NCBI GenBank assembly: GCA_030706745.1
Contig: JAUZNX010000001.1
Span: 62,001 to 126,000, forward strand
Direction of reading: 5' to 3'
DNA length: 64,000 nt
Source: Bacteroidota bacterium
GTDB taxonomy: Bacteria > Bacteroidota > Ignavibacteria > Palsa-1295
Part shown: piece after piece, positions 55,176 to 64,000 of the stretch
How positions within the stretch are numbered: the first letter of the stretch is position 1
Layout: each line of letters begins with the position of its first letter
Translations under genes and position numbers: made by a program
The notes under the pieces: model-generated
Seen by the model: only the letters and a program-made list of their open reading frames with translations
Database searches by the model: none
What the model was told of the DNA's origin: nothing

Positions 55176-56228
55176 ATGCAAGCCAACTACGTTCGGACAT
55201 TCCTCGGCGTCCTGATCTGGAGCCTGTCATTTGCCTTTATATGTATCAGCCAATCGGTTCGAGCGCAGGACACCTTTTCTATCGTCGCTGTCGATACGGT
55301 GACTGGTGAGGTTGGCAGTGCTGGTGCGAGTTGCATCCAGAGCAGCATCATTATCAGCGATGTTCATCCCGGCATTGGCGCTATCCACACGCAGGCCTAC
55401 TGGAATAGCGATAATCAGAGTTTTGGATACGATCTCATGGAGGCACATCACACGCCTTCAGAGATTATCGATTCGCTTCGGGCCAACGATGCCGAAGGCA
55501 CGCCCGCCTTCCGGCAATACGGGGTGGTGACATTGGCCGGTCCGGTCCACAGCGCTGGATTCACTGGTGATAGCTGCATGGACTACAAAAACCACATCGT
55601 GGGTCCCTACTATTGCATCCAAGGCAATATCCTAAAGGACAGCACCGTGCTCGAGCAAATCGAGTCGAATTTCCTCGCAGCCACCGGCCCGCTGGCCGAT
55701 CGGCTTATGGCCGGACTCCAGGGCGCGAAGATACCCGGCGCCGATACCCGATGCATCGCCGATGGAACGTCGTCAAAATCCTCCTTTCTCCGAGTTGCCA
55801 AGAAGACCGACGGGCTGACTTCATTCTCACTAGACCTCAACGTTCCGGCTGTACCAACCGGCGTCGAACCGATCGACTCGCTGCAACATCTCTACAATCA
55901 ATGGAAAGCAAGTTCCGGCGTGACTAATACGCCGGTACAAACTGGATCTGTGAGGGTTACAGCATCCGCAGATGAGACGCATATCGCGTTTACGATCCAC
56001 GGCATCACGAATGTGAGTTCTATTTCGCTCACGCTCATCAACTGCGTCGGGACTGCTATGAAACGGATCGTCCTGAATCCCGCGGATGGTGGCGATGGTA
56101 TCTTCCGCGTCACAGCGGACCGGAGCGGTCTCGCCTCCGGCGTCTATTTCTACCGGCTCTATGGCCAGCCGCGCGGCAGTGTGCCGCAATCGGTTATGCT
56201 GGGAGCGGGCAAGGTTATCGTGGAGTGA
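55176..56228 (+). CDS. Secreted DUF1028 protein with C-terminal T9SS-like domain
   Basis: A 350-residue protein with a signal peptide (MQANYVRTFLGVLIWSLSFAF, cleavage near RAQDT). The DUF1028 core (FSIVAVDTVTGEVGSAGASC, QAYWNSDNQSFGYDLM, HIVGPYYCIQGNIL, KTDGLTSFSLDL) is an Ntn-hydrolase-like family whose activity is uncertain. The last ~85 residues are a beta-sandwich sorting domain (GVYFYRLYGQP). The gene has its own promoter (55141-55170). Confidence 0.85.
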   Translation: MQANYVRTFLGVLIWSLSFAFICISQSVRAQDTFSIVAVDTVTGEVGSAGASCIQSSIIISDVHPGIGAIHTQAYWNSDNQSFGYDLMEAHHTPSEIIDSLRANDAEGTPAFRQYGVVTLAGPVHSAGFTGDSCMDYKNHIVGPYYCIQGNILKDSTVLEQIESNFLAATGPLADRLMAGLQGAKIPGADTRCIADGTSSKSSFLRVAKKTDGLTSFSLDLNVPAVPTGVEPIDSLQHLYNQWKASSGVTNTPVQTGSVRVTASADETHIAFTIHGITNVSSISLTLINCVGTAMKRIVLNPADGGDGIFRVTADRSGLASGVYFYRLYGQPRGSVPQSVMLGAGKVIVE

Positions 56229-56243
56229 TGATCCCTCCGCCTG

Positions 56244-58304
56244 CTATCGCGCGAGGACGATCGGCACGCGAGCCACAACGCCATTCGTCGTGATAACGCA
56301 CTCATATATACCCGGCGCAAACTCGTGCGCATCCCACGAGAAGCTATGTTCGCCAGCGCCTAACTCACCGGAGAATATCCGTTTTACTTCCGTGCCGAGG
56401 AGGTTCACGATGGTCACGTCCGCTATTCCACTCTCCGGTGTTGAAACGCTGATGGTGGTGGATTGGGTGAATGGGTTTGGATACCCGATGATCGAGTGTT
56501 CCGCACGTGGCAAGACATTGACGGCATTCGCGGGGATCATCTCTGCAAGAGGGCGGCGCCAAACACCGCCGACATCAACATTCCCAGCAAAGAGATCGGT
56601 ACTGCCGACAGCGAGCGACTCGATCGAGTCATTGACCATTCCGCTTTCGATGGAAGTCCAGCTTGTCCCGCTATCGGTCGAGAGCATAAGCTTGCCAGCC
56701 TTTGTAAAGAGATTTGTGCCACTGACGGCAAAGGTATTGATGTACGGATACGGAATGGGCAAACCTGAACTTGCCGGCGTCCAACTAGTGCCGCTGTCGG
56801 TCGAACGAAAGATGCCGCCCTGGGATGTTCCCGCAAAAAGGTTGCTGCCCGTTAATGCGAACACGAGCACCATCGAGTCCGTCAATCCGCTACCGACTTT
56901 CGTCCAATGTGTGCCGATGTCACTCGAGCGGAACACGCCATGCTGCGTTCCTGCAACGAGATTGGGCCCCACAATGACAAGTGCGTAGACTTGAATACTC
57001 AGTGGGCTGGCATTGGATTCAGTCCAAGTGTGGCCAGTGTCAGTCGAGCGGTATACCCCGCTATCCTGCGTGCCGACGAAGATTGCTGGGCCACTCGCAA
57101 CGAATGCTATTATCGGCGATTTTGGCAAACCGGTAACCGAAGGCTCCCAACTCTCGCCGCTGTCAGTCGAGCGAAACAAGCCGTCGCCGTAGGTACCTGC
57201 AAAAAGGGTTGCACCGCTGATCCCAAGGACGTTGGCAATCGAGAAGGTCGCGCCGTCGCGCGATGCTGTCCAGCTCATGCCGTTATCGGTCGAGCGAAAC
57301 ACGCCTGCATCGTATGTACCGGCATAGAGATCCGGCCCGCTCACGAGAAGCGAAAGCACTCCAATAATGGGCAAGCCCGTACTGGAGGCTTGCCAGCGAG
57401 TGCCGCCATTTGACAAGCGATAACAACCGGCTCCCTCCGTTCCGGCATAGACGTTCGTTCCATTTGCGATGAGCACATGGATGAATAGACTCGTCAATCC
57501 GGTATTTACTGCGCTCCAGCTTGAACCGTTGTTGGTCGAAAGGAATATGCCAGCAGCAGTGCCCGCATAGATACTCGAACCACTTACGGCAAGTGCAAAA
57601 ATATTGCTGTGTGTCAGACTTGAATTAACATCAATCCAGCTTGCGCCATTATTCGTAGAGCGAAAGACCCCATCAGCAGTCCCAGCAATCACATCTGTAC
57701 CATTCGCGGCAAGGCTTCCAACATGCGTCTGATTTAACCCGGTATTAGCGTCCGCCCATGTGCCTCCGGCATCGTACGAAGCATAGACACCTCCTCCATC
57801 GGTCCCCGCAAAGACGTTTGTTCCGCTGACGACTAAGGCCAGAACAGAGTATGGGATGACCTGAGTCCAAGAGGTCCCGTTATCGGTCGAACGAAACCCT
57901 CCATTACTACCACCAGCGAAGAGATGTGTGCCGCTTGCTGCAAGCGCTCTCACTTCATATCCCTGGGAGAAAGGACTATTGATTGCGTTCCATGTCGCAC
58001 CGCTGTTGGTTGAACGGAAAATGCCACCAGAGGCTAATCCTTCGAACAGGTTCGTATCGTTGCCAGCAAGGGAAATCGCGAACGGAGTGAGCCCATTGTC
58101 GGTGGGCGTCCAACTTTCCGCGTTGTCGGTTGAGAGAAATACGCCGCGTTCTGTCCCCGCGAAGAGATTCAAGCCACTCGCGAGGATGCTGAACACGCGA
58201 CCGCCGGATGGGCCATTGGTTTGCACCCACTGCGCGTTCGCACACGGCGCAACAGAGAGTATGAGTGTGAGAACCACACCGATTAGCGAGAGACGTCGCC
58301 TCAT
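56244..58304 (-). CDS. Large secreted Asp-box propeller protein with T9SS sorting domain
   Basis: Starting at the ATG at 58304 (MRRRLSLIGVVLTLILSV), the signal peptide ends near CANAQW. The ~685-residue protein carries about thirteen ~43-residue units of the form RSTDNGTSW, SGTNLFAGT, ending in a C-terminal sorting domain (GYPNPFTQSTTISV ... APGIYECVITT). It is a longer paralogue of the gene at 152-1345 with closely similar units. Probably surface-exposed. An upstream start at 58463 is in frame but would add 53 residues before the signal. Confidence 0.88.
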   Translation of the reverse strand: MRRRLSLIGVVLTLILSVAPCANAQWVQTNGPSGGRVFSILASGLNLFAGTERGVFLSTDNAESWTPTDNGLTPFAISLAGNDTNLFEGLASGGIFRSTNSGATWNAINSPFSQGYEVRALAASGTHLFAGGSNGGFRSTDNGTSWTQVIPYSVLALVVSGTNVFAGTDGGGVYASYDAGGTWADANTGLNQTHVGSLAANGTDVIAGTADGVFRSTNNGASWIDVNSSLTHSNIFALAVSGSSIYAGTAAGIFLSTNNGSSWSAVNTGLTSLFIHVLIANGTNVYAGTEGAGCYRLSNGGTRWQASSTGLPIIGVLSLLVSGPDLYAGTYDAGVFRSTDNGMSWTASRDGATFSIANVLGISGATLFAGTYGDGLFRSTDSGESWEPSVTGLPKSPIIAFVASGPAIFVGTQDSGVYRSTDTGHTWTESNASPLSIQVYALVIVGPNLVAGTQHGVFRSSDIGTHWTKVGSGLTDSMVLVFALTGSNLFAGTSQGGIFRSTDSGTSWTPASSGLPIPYPYINTFAVSGTNLFTKAGKLMLSTDSGTSWTSIESGMVNDSIESLAVGSTDLFAGNVDVGGVWRRPLAEMIPANAVNVLPRAEHSIIGYPNPFTQSTTISVSTPESGIADVTIVNLLGTEVKRIFSGELGAGEHSFSWDAHEFAPGIYECVITTNGVVARVPIVLAR

Positions 58305-58516
58305 GGTCGTTGACAAAAAAGAATGTTCAGGGGCTGACACAGCAATGTATGTTTGCATAAAGAACCAATCAACATCGGAAAATATGCCAGTTGAGTATAT
58401 CCCGAGAGACTCCCACACGATCACCCCATGACTCATCATCAAGGACGCGAAGTGGCTCGTCACATAGTGGATAAAGAAACAGGCAACATCTTAGATATCC
58501 GAGCGGTTATTATCTG

Positions 58517-58524
58517 CAAACTTA
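58517..58524 (-). promoter_or_regulatory. Possible -7 motif for the Asp-box gene
   Basis: CAAACTTA on the plus strand reads TAAGTTTG leftward, the TAnnTTTG form, about 210 bases before the ATG at 58304. No TTG is present at the -33 distance. Confidence 0.35.
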
Positions 58525-58548
58525 GTACATGATTCTTTTGACGTTCCC

Positions 58549-59862
58549 ATGTCCTATTCGCCCATGATATTCCCGCATCGTATCCCCTCTATTGTTCGCT
58601 TACACTCTCGCGCGCTGATTCCGGCACTCCTCGTTGTTAGTCTTGTATGGCTATCGAGTTGCTCCAGCAGCACGACCACCGATCCGGGAAGTGATAATAG
58701 CGCCGGTGCCGCCGGGCGCGGAATATTCACCGGGACCGTGACGGATAGCGCCACGCATATCGCGGTGCTCGGGGCAATCGTGACACTATCGCCATCCGGC
58801 AAAAGCAAGCAGACCGATGCTTCGGGCGCGGTCGAGTTCGACAGCGTTGCGATGGGCATAACGACCGTCACAATCGCAAAGCCGGGTTACATCACGCTCA
58901 CGCGTCCGGTCACTATCCTCAATGCGAAGACTGTCCATGCAAATTTCGCACTGCTGGCAGGAAGTGCGGGTAACAGTGCGATCGTCGGCTGGCGCAACGT
59001 CCCGAGCGGGACCCAAAAGAACTTGCAAGCGGTCTGCTATGCCGGCAGTCCGGCGCTGATGTTTGCCGTTGGATTCGAAGGGACATTTCTGCGAAGCTCG
59101 GACGGTGGCAATACGTGGAGTACGCTGCCTAAACCATCAAACGTCGATCTGTATTGCGTCCACTTTTACGATGCATTGAATGGAGTTGTCGCTGGCGATA
59201 GTGGAGTGCTTCTCATGACAAAGGATGGCGGACTCACCTGGAAGCGTGCATATTCGTATTTGGGCAATGTTCGCTCGATCTCCTGTCCCGACTCCACGAC
59301 AATCGAACTGGCCGGCTTCTATCCCGGTAGCCACACCGAAGGCATTCTGGAGCGGAGCACAGATCGGGGGATTACGTGGACAGATCAGGGGCTTCAATTT
59401 GGCGTCGATACGCTGTATGCCGTCGCATTCTCCGACAAGAATATCGGCTTGACCGTCGGCAAGCATGCGTATACGCTTACGACACAAAGTGGCGGAGAAG
59501 GCTGGAATGGCGACCGGCCCACGTACCGCGATATCAATCTCTGGTCGGCCTGGGCGCCGGATAATAGCCATGTGTTCATAGTGGGTGATAGCGGCTTTAT
59601 CTCGATGCGCAATCAGGATCAAGCATATCAAACACAAATGAGTGGCGTCACGAACAGCTTGTTCTCCACCTCGTTTGCCGATGCCGGACATGGCGTTGCA
59701 GTAGGCGAGCAAGGCACCATCCTCGTCACTGCCGATACCGGCCAGACATGGAAAAATCAATCTACAGGAGCCATCGCCTACCATGGCTCGGCATTCTCGG
59801 ATGCGGTACACGCGGTCATCGTTGGTGATGGCGGGATTATCCTGCTCTCCATCGTGCAATAG
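58549..59862 (+). CDS. Predicted lipoprotein with CarboxypepD_reg and Asp-box propeller domains
   Basis: A 437-residue protein. The lipobox is LSSC near residue 38, following RALIPALLVVSLVW. Residues ~55-140 form a carboxypeptidase-regulatory domain (GTVTDSATHIAVLGAIVTLSP then KPGYITL). The rest has Asp-box units of the YCF48 type (RSSDGGNTWST, MTKDGGLTWKR, TADTGQTWKN). There is no T9SS domain, so it is likely anchored to a membrane. A start at 58564 is also possible. Confidence 0.75.
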   Translation: MSYSPMIFPHRIPSIVRLHSRALIPALLVVSLVWLSSCSSSTTTDPGSDNSAGAAGRGIFTGTVTDSATHIAVLGAIVTLSPSGKSKQTDASGAVEFDSVAMGITTVTIAKPGYITLTRPVTILNAKTVHANFALLAGSAGNSAIVGWRNVPSGTQKNLQAVCYAGSPALMFAVGFEGTFLRSSDGGNTWSTLPKPSNVDLYCVHFYDALNGVVAGDSGVLLMTKDGGLTWKRAYSYLGNVRSISCPDSTTIELAGFYPGSHTEGILERSTDRGITWTDQGLQFGVDTLYAVAFSDKNIGLTVGKHAYTLTTQSGGEGWNGDRPTYRDINLWSAWAPDNSHVFIVGDSGFISMRNQDQAYQTQMSGVTNSLFSTSFADAGHGVAVGEQGTILVTADTGQTWKNQSTGAIAYHGSAFSDAVHAVIVGDGGIILLSIVQ

Positions 59863-59871
59863 GCAAGACTC

Positions 59872-60261
59872 ATGACTATTCGCTCGTTCGAGGTGATTCT
59901 CTACGTTGCCGATCAAGCACACAGCCGCGATTTTTATGCTGCCATCTTAGGACTTACCCCGGCGCTCGATGTTCCCGGCATGACGGAATTCCAAATCGGT
60001 GACGCCACGCTGGGACTCATGCCCTCGCGTGGCATTAAGCGATTACTCGGTGACTCAATCAAAAATCCAGAACTCACCCGCGATATTCCGAGATGCGAGC
60101 TATATCTGACTGTGGATGATCCGAATCTGTATGCATCGCTCGCCATCGAATCCGGCGCGCGACTGCTGAGTCCCCTGGCGCGGCGTGATTGGGGGCATGA
60201 TGTTGTTTATCTTGCCGACCCGGATGAGCACATTATTGCGTTTGCCAGAGCACTCCCATAA
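59872..60261 (+). CDS. VOC-family protein
   Basis: A 129-residue glyoxalase-fold protein. It opens TIRSFEVILYVADQAHSRDFYAAILGL and closes GHDVVYLADPDEHIIAFA, the end strand with the last metal-binding acid. It is the same superfamily as the protein at 39208-39624 but not closely similar. It begins nine bases after the lipoprotein gene ends, and the HEAT-repeat gene follows after 10 bases. Substrate unknown. Confidence 0.82.
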   Translation: MTIRSFEVILYVADQAHSRDFYAAILGLTPALDVPGMTEFQIGDATLGLMPSRGIKRLLGDSIKNPELTRDIPRCELYLTVDDPNLYASLAIESGARLLSPLARRDWGHDVVYLADPDEHIIAFARALP

Positions 60262-60271
60262 TAATTCTCCT

Positions 60272-60895
60272 ATGAATGTTATCGAACGCCTCTCTTCTTC
60301 GCGTGGCGAGCGGGATAACGCCGCAGACATCGCGCTTGCCGAGGACATCACTCTTACGCGAGACGTGAAGGCAGTGCGCGAGCTTGTCGAGCATTTAGCC
60401 GACAAGAACAAACGTCTTGCGTCTGACTGTATTAAAACGCTCTATGAAATAGGTGAGCGCGAGCCGAAACTGATCGCGGAGTACACAGATGAATTTGCCA
60501 CACTTCTAACGAGCAAGCATCAGCGCCTTGTCTGGGGCGGAATGTGCGCGCTCGATTGCTGTGCGAGTGTGAAGCCGGAAGAAGTACACGCGCATCTCGC
60601 GGCAATTCTGAAAGCTGCCGATGGCGAGTCCGTCATTGCACGCGATCATGCAATCACGATTCTCGCAACGCTCTCGGCCGGTAAACATGCGCGAGAGTGC
60701 GTACCACTGATGCTCGATATCATTCGGACGGCCCCCATCAATCAATGGCCGACGTATGTGGAAAAAGCCGAGCCAGTTGCCAAGGGCGAGGATCGCGATA
60801 CTCTCAAGAAGATTGTCGCACACCGGCTGCCTGAAATCCGAGAGCATAAGTCGAAAACGATAAGGATGGAGAAAGTCCTTCATCGCCTTCCATAG
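60272..60895 (+). CDS. HEAT-repeat-like protein
   Basis: A 207-residue helical protein from the ATG at 60272 (MNVIERLSSSRGERD). It has several helix pairs of HEAT/armadillo type (RELVEHLADKNKRLASDCIKTLYEIG, then VWGGMCALDCCASVKPEEVHAHLAAIL and VARDHAITILATLS) and probably forms a short solenoid for protein binding. It lies 10 bases after the VOC gene and could be co-transcribed. Confidence 0.7.
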   Translation: MNVIERLSSSRGERDNAADIALAEDITLTRDVKAVRELVEHLADKNKRLASDCIKTLYEIGEREPKLIAEYTDEFATLLTSKHQRLVWGGMCALDCCASVKPEEVHAHLAAILKAADGESVIARDHAITILATLSAGKHARECVPLMLDIIRTAPINQWPTYVEKAEPVAKGEDRDTLKKIVAHRLPEIREHKSKTIRMEKVLHRLP

Positions 60896-60913
60896 CTAAT
60901 TTTCCAATTTAGT

Positions 60914-61231
60914 TTACTTCCTCAGCCTGGCAACGTAGTCCAGGGCTTCCTTTGCAATGCTCGGCCACAGATTCGCACTTGTGAGCGGGACGACGACCCA
61001 CTCCTTCATTGGACGTCCAGCCATCGGCTCGAAGAGCTTCGCTCCTTTTGTGGCAAGTGCGCGACTGTGCGCTTCGCCAGTGAGCTTGAAGACCATTGCT
61101 TCACCTGTGAGTCCGGCGAATGCTTTGCCCTTGATCTTCAGCGTCGGCATGCCGAACATTTGGCTTGGCACTGCACCTTCCTCCGCAAGTTGCGAGGCAA
61201 TCTCATTATAGTGGGCTTCTGTGTTTGTCAT
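60914..61231 (-). CDS. TfoX N-terminal-like protein
   Basis: A 105-residue protein from the ATG at 61231 (MTNTEAHYNEIA); an in-frame ATG at 61246 adds five residues. It resembles the TfoX/Sxy N-terminal family: VPSQMFGMPTLKIKGKAFAGL, then KLFEPMAGRPMKEWVVVP. TfoX N-terminal proteins have been linked to competence, but many free-standing homologues have no known role. It stands alone. Confidence 0.75.
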   Translation of the reverse strand: MTNTEAHYNEIASQLAEEGAVPSQMFGMPTLKIKGKAFAGLTGEAMVFKLTGEAHSRALATKGAKLFEPMAGRPMKEWVVVPLTSANLWPSIAKEALDYVARLRK

Positions 61232-61453
61232 ATCAAGAAGTTTCAAAGAAGTCCTTGTGAATCGACCTCATTCTGGGAAGAGATAGCCTTCATAGTCGGA
61301 ATTGCTTCGTCGGCCTTCTGCCGCGCCGCAATGACACTACTTAGTAATAATTCTGAAAAATCAATCCGCGCAATCCCCATCACCGGCGTAATCCCGGTTC
61401 TTCATCGTACCTTTGTAACGGAATTGCGCTTATAATTATTAATTCTCATCGTC

Positions 61454-62413
61454 ATGGCATCGTTATTCTTCGCACTCATTCTCATCGGGATTGGAATATT
61501 ACTTCTTTACCTTCGGAAGTCCCGTGTCGGTTCCGTCTCGGCTGGTGGTCAGTTGAATCAGGCAAATGTGGGCAGAATCGCTGGTATGGCCGCGCCAATC
61601 TTCTTCGTGATTGCTCTCCTGGTTATCGCAATTGGCTCGTTTGTGACTATCGATCCGGGTGAAGTCGGGGTTCAGGTGTTTTTCGGCGATGTGCAGCAGG
61701 ATGTGCTCGAAAGTGGCTTTCATGTCATTAATCCGCTCATCAATGTGGTCCAAATGGACCAGCGAACCCAGGCGTACACCATGTCCGCAAAGACAAATGA
61801 AGGGCAGATCAAAGGTGACGATGCCATTCAGGTACTGAGTCAGGACGGACTTACGCTGACGCTCGAAGTGACCGTGCAGTATCATCTCTCGCCGGAGAGT
61901 GCACCGAAAGTTTACAACTCGATTGGTCTCGATTATGTGGAAAAGGTCGTGCGCCCCGAGATTCGCTCGGCATTGCGCGATGCGGCGGTGAATTATCTCG
62001 CAACCGATCTCTATGCCAGCCGGCGCGACGAATATACCGGGCTCGTCAAAAGCAAGTTACTCGCGGCTTTCAAGAACAGGGGTATCGTGCTCGAGGGTGT
62101 GCTCCTCCGCGACATTTTGCTACCTGAGAAAGTCCGTACCGCGATCGACGAGAAGATTGCGGCCGAGCAAGAGTCGCAGAAGATGCAGTACGTCCTGCAG
62201 CGCGAGCGCCAGGAAGCGGATCGGAAACGAGTCGAGGCCGGCGGCATTTCGGACGCGCAGAAGATCATCGCCGGTTCGCTCACGAACCAATATCTACAAT
62301 ACAATTACATTTCAACGCTCAAAGAACTCGTCAACTCGAAGAACTCGACCTTTGTCATCACGCCATTCGACTCCAAGCTCACACCGATGCTGAATGTGAA
62401 TCCGAACAAGTAA
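61454..62413 (+). CDS. SPFH/band 7 (prohibitin-type) membrane protein
   Basis: A 319-residue protein with an N-terminal helix (SLFFALILIGIGILLLYL) and a second (MAAPIFFVIALLVIAIGSFV). The band 7 domain follows: VTIDPGEVGVQVFFGDVQQDVLESGFHVINPL, TLTLEVTVQYHL and RGIVLEGVLLRDILLPEKV. A charged coiled coil (ERQEADRKRVEAGG) precedes a short hydrophobic-rich tail. Such proteins scaffold membrane microdomains and proteases. No neighbour identifies a partner. Confidence 0.85.
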   Translation: MASLFFALILIGIGILLLYLRKSRVGSVSAGGQLNQANVGRIAGMAAPIFFVIALLVIAIGSFVTIDPGEVGVQVFFGDVQQDVLESGFHVINPLINVVQMDQRTQAYTMSAKTNEGQIKGDDAIQVLSQDGLTLTLEVTVQYHLSPESAPKVYNSIGLDYVEKVVRPEIRSALRDAAVNYLATDLYASRRDEYTGLVKSKLLAAFKNRGIVLEGVLLRDILLPEKVRTAIDEKIAAEQESQKMQYVLQRERQEADRKRVEAGGISDAQKIIAGSLTNQYLQYNYISTLKELVNSKNSTFVITPFDSKLTPMLNVNPNK

Positions 62414-62419
62414 AGCGGC

Positions 62420-63217
62420 TCACAGGATTGGCGCCTTCGCGTCAAGTTGCTGATTCAGCGCGTAACGGAGGCGATCTTGAATCATTCTAAGCTCGCCAAT
62501 GTCGATTGGCCCTATTTTGCGGACAGTGGGCTGTGGCTGATTAGAATAGAGGAATTCCCATGCTTTTGCGCGAGTATCCTCGCTCAAAATAGTGATCCAA
62601 AACTTGTAGTCCTTTCTCGCCAATGCCACCCTTGCAGTTTCATCACCTACGTTGAAGCCGACCTCCGACCCAACAACGAGGAGTTCATAGTTCTCCGGAT
62701 TCGGGAGTGTTAAGTAGTAGTCGGGTTTGTTTTTTTTAGCTTCAGATTCTTGGAGTTCAATGGATCGAAACGTAAGCTTATTGTCTAATCTGAAAATCGA
62801 GAGAGACGAAGACTCATCAGGAAGGATGTTTCGAGTAGCCTGGTACTTGCCATCAATTGTCATTGACCATGGAAGGGCATCCTCCACCACAGTGACAATA
62901 GATCCTTTCCTAATAAATGTCTTGAAACCCTCAGGCTCGATCACGTCATTGTGTCCGTGCTCGATTGTGATGACAGCTCTGGCTAGATGTATGGGATAAT
63001 CCTCACCATTGACTTCTACGCGAACAGTGAATCCATCGCCTTCTCTCCGTGGTTCACCGATGTTGAGTGCTTTAGTTAACCGGCGAACAAGCCTCTTGCG
63101 CTTCATTCGCTCCGAGCGAATGCCGAGCCAATATGAAAGCAATGCGATGAGCACTCCACCGATTCCTGGAATGAAATCTCTTGCTTTTATTCCTCCGTCA
63201 GTAATACACATGATCAT
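62420..63217 (-). CDS. Hypothetical membrane-anchored protein
   Basis: A 265-residue protein with one N-terminal membrane segment (FIPGIGGVLIALLSYWLG) followed by a basic cluster (RSERMKRKRLVRR). The long soluble domain is beta-rich, with EVNGEDYPIHLA and KPDYYLTLPNPENYEL, and ends in a helix. I recognise no family. Its first codon overlaps the stop of the SHOCT gene upstream (63214-63217), so the two are translationally coupled. Confidence 0.5.
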   Translation of the reverse strand: MIMCITDGGIKARDFIPGIGGVLIALLSYWLGIRSERMKRKRLVRRLTKALNIGEPRREGDGFTVRVEVNGEDYPIHLARAVITIEHGHNDVIEPEGFKTFIRKGSIVTVVEDALPWSMTIDGKYQATRNILPDESSSLSIFRLDNKLTFRSIELQESEAKKNKPDYYLTLPNPENYELLVVGSEVGFNVGDETARVALARKDYKFWITILSEDTRAKAWEFLYSNQPQPTVRKIGPIDIGELRMIQDRLRYALNQQLDAKAPIL

Positions 63218-63879
63218 GCCAACATCTTAGACTTCTGAGCCAGGAATTCCTCTTCGGTCAATATTCCCTTATCCTTCAACACAGCAAGCTTCGAAAGCTG
63301 CTCGACTATGTCGAGCTTTGGCACACCTCCTACCACTTCCGGCTCCGGCGGAATGATGTTCGTTTGAAACTTCTCAGAAAGCGTTTTGGCGAAGAACTTC
63401 TCAACGGCCGACTTATCCTTCTCGTGAACATGAAAGAGAATCACGTAATCCTCACCATTATCATCGAATGAAAAAGTAAGTATGTGATCGGCGACAATGC
63501 TGGAGCCACTAGGTTGCAGCCCGCTCATTCCTCCAACCATTGCACCGATAGGTCCTAGCAACAAGCCTCCGAGAAGGGCTCGCCCAACAACTGACTTCTC
63601 TTTCTGCTGCTCAATATGTTGACGCGACTCGAGCGAGATAGATTTTATTGAGTCAAATGGTATAGCGATCTTTTCCCTTTTGAAAATAGAACCAACCATC
63701 AGTTCAAAGCCGCGCTCGTGTTTATTGAACGTGGTGGATCGTGAGAGATCATCCACTTTTTCCTTGATAAGCGGATCGAATTGTTCGACACCGGAAAGAT
63801 AGTACACCTTCCCGATCAAATTGCCGAATGGCGAGACATTCCCAATAGCCTTCGTTGTTTCAGAATTCAAGAATTTCAT
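63214..63879 (-). CDS. SHOCT-domain protein with glycine-rich membrane segment
   Basis: A 221-residue protein. The N-terminal ~90 residues are soluble (ERGFELMVGSIFKREKIAIPF). A glycine-rich hydrophobic stretch (GRALLGGLLLGPIGAMVGGMSG) may insert in the membrane. The C-terminus is a SHOCT motif (LAVLKDKGILTEEEFLAQKSKML), which is often a short oligomerisation or interaction tail. It starts the two-gene leftward unit with the membrane-anchored hypothetical. Confidence 0.75.
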   Translation of the reverse strand: MKFLNSETTKAIGNVSPFGNLIGKVYYLSGVEQFDPLIKEKVDDLSRSTTFNKHERGFELMVGSIFKREKIAIPFDSIKSISLESRQHIEQQKEKSVVGRALLGGLLLGPIGAMVGGMSGLQPSGSSIVADHILTFSFDDNGEDYVILFHVHEKDKSAVEKFFAKTLSEKFQTNIIPPEPEVVGGVPKLDIVEQLSKLAVLKDKGILTEEEFLAQKSKMLA

Positions 63880-63955
63880 TGGAGGAATTATATAGTTGTC
63901 CGCAAAACTACGAAAATAATCGCGTCCGGCCTAAGAGCGAATGAACTCTTCGACT

Positions 63956-64000
63956 TTACTCAATATTCTTCTTCCACTCCGCAATCTTGTTGATCGCCTG
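63956..64000 (-). CDS. C-terminal fragment of an unidentified protein
   Basis: Reading leftward from the window edge, 14 residues (QAINKIAEWKKNIE) precede a TAA at 63956-63958. The gene enters from outside. The tail is charged and could be helical, but no family can be assigned. Confidence 0.4.
   Translation of the reverse strand, partial: QAINKIAEWKKNIE

Overview
The window reads as chromosome of a member of the Bacteroidota/Chlorobiota group, possibly an Ignavibacteria- or Kapabacteria-like lineage. The evidence is seven proteins with a signal peptide and a C-terminal type IX secretion (T9SS) sorting domain, plus an orphan fragment of one. Upstream motifs of the Bacteroidota promoter form TAnnTTTG occur, once with a TTG 19 bases further upstream. 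Core genes include a homodimer-type glycyl-tRNA synthetase, two ferredoxin-linked 2-oxoacid oxidoreductases and an NfnAB pair. Lineage is inferred from gene content; no 16S rRNA or tRNA gene was recognised. Intergenic DNA carries many palindromic and short tandem repeats.

Layout. 1-7566: end of an MFS permease, a T9SS beta-propeller protein, topA-ispF, and a three-gene ABC exporter operon. 7800-10347: a secreted esterase and an M24 peptidase. 10348-11147: a repeat-rich non-coding island. 11148-17555: a DUF4160/DUF2442 pair, a lipoprotein, recO, secD-secF, a STAS protein, an antitoxin with a frameshifted Doc toxin, and a DUF6496 protein. 17726-25759: purA, a TldD/TldE-type pair, a class A penicillin-binding protein and glyS. 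25916-33386: a broken outer-membrane gene, a SpoU methyltransferase, secreted T9SS proteins and a methyltransferase. 33425-38090: a lone atpC, membrane proteins, an acyltransferase, a lipoprotein and a DUF433 antitoxin with a frameshifted PIN-like partner. 38123-54161: the redox region. 54324-64000: further T9SS proteins, a lipoprotein, small cytoplasmic proteins, an SPFH protein and membrane-associated hypotheticals.

The most coherent system is the leftward gene run nfnS, nfnL, korA, korB and a large ferredoxin-domain protein (52031 to 44238), partly with four-base stop/start overlaps. It predicts oxidation of a 2-oxoacid, electron transfer to ferredoxin and exchange with NADH and NADPH through an Nfn-type bifurcating enzyme. 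The last protein has a middle region that looks like a degenerate pyruvate:ferredoxin oxidoreductase domain and a single Cys4 ferredoxin tail; I do not recognise it as a described subunit. A second korA-VOC-korB run lies beside it, and a truncated korA-like fragment precedes it. Upstream is a separate GltD-like iron-sulfur flavoprotein whose reading frame contains an in-frame palindromic repeat. A different palindrome lies in frame in the SpoU methyltransferase gene, so repeat elements seem to be tolerated inside coding sequence here. Both recognisable antitoxin-toxin pairs with known toxin folds have an intact antitoxin and a frameshifted toxin.
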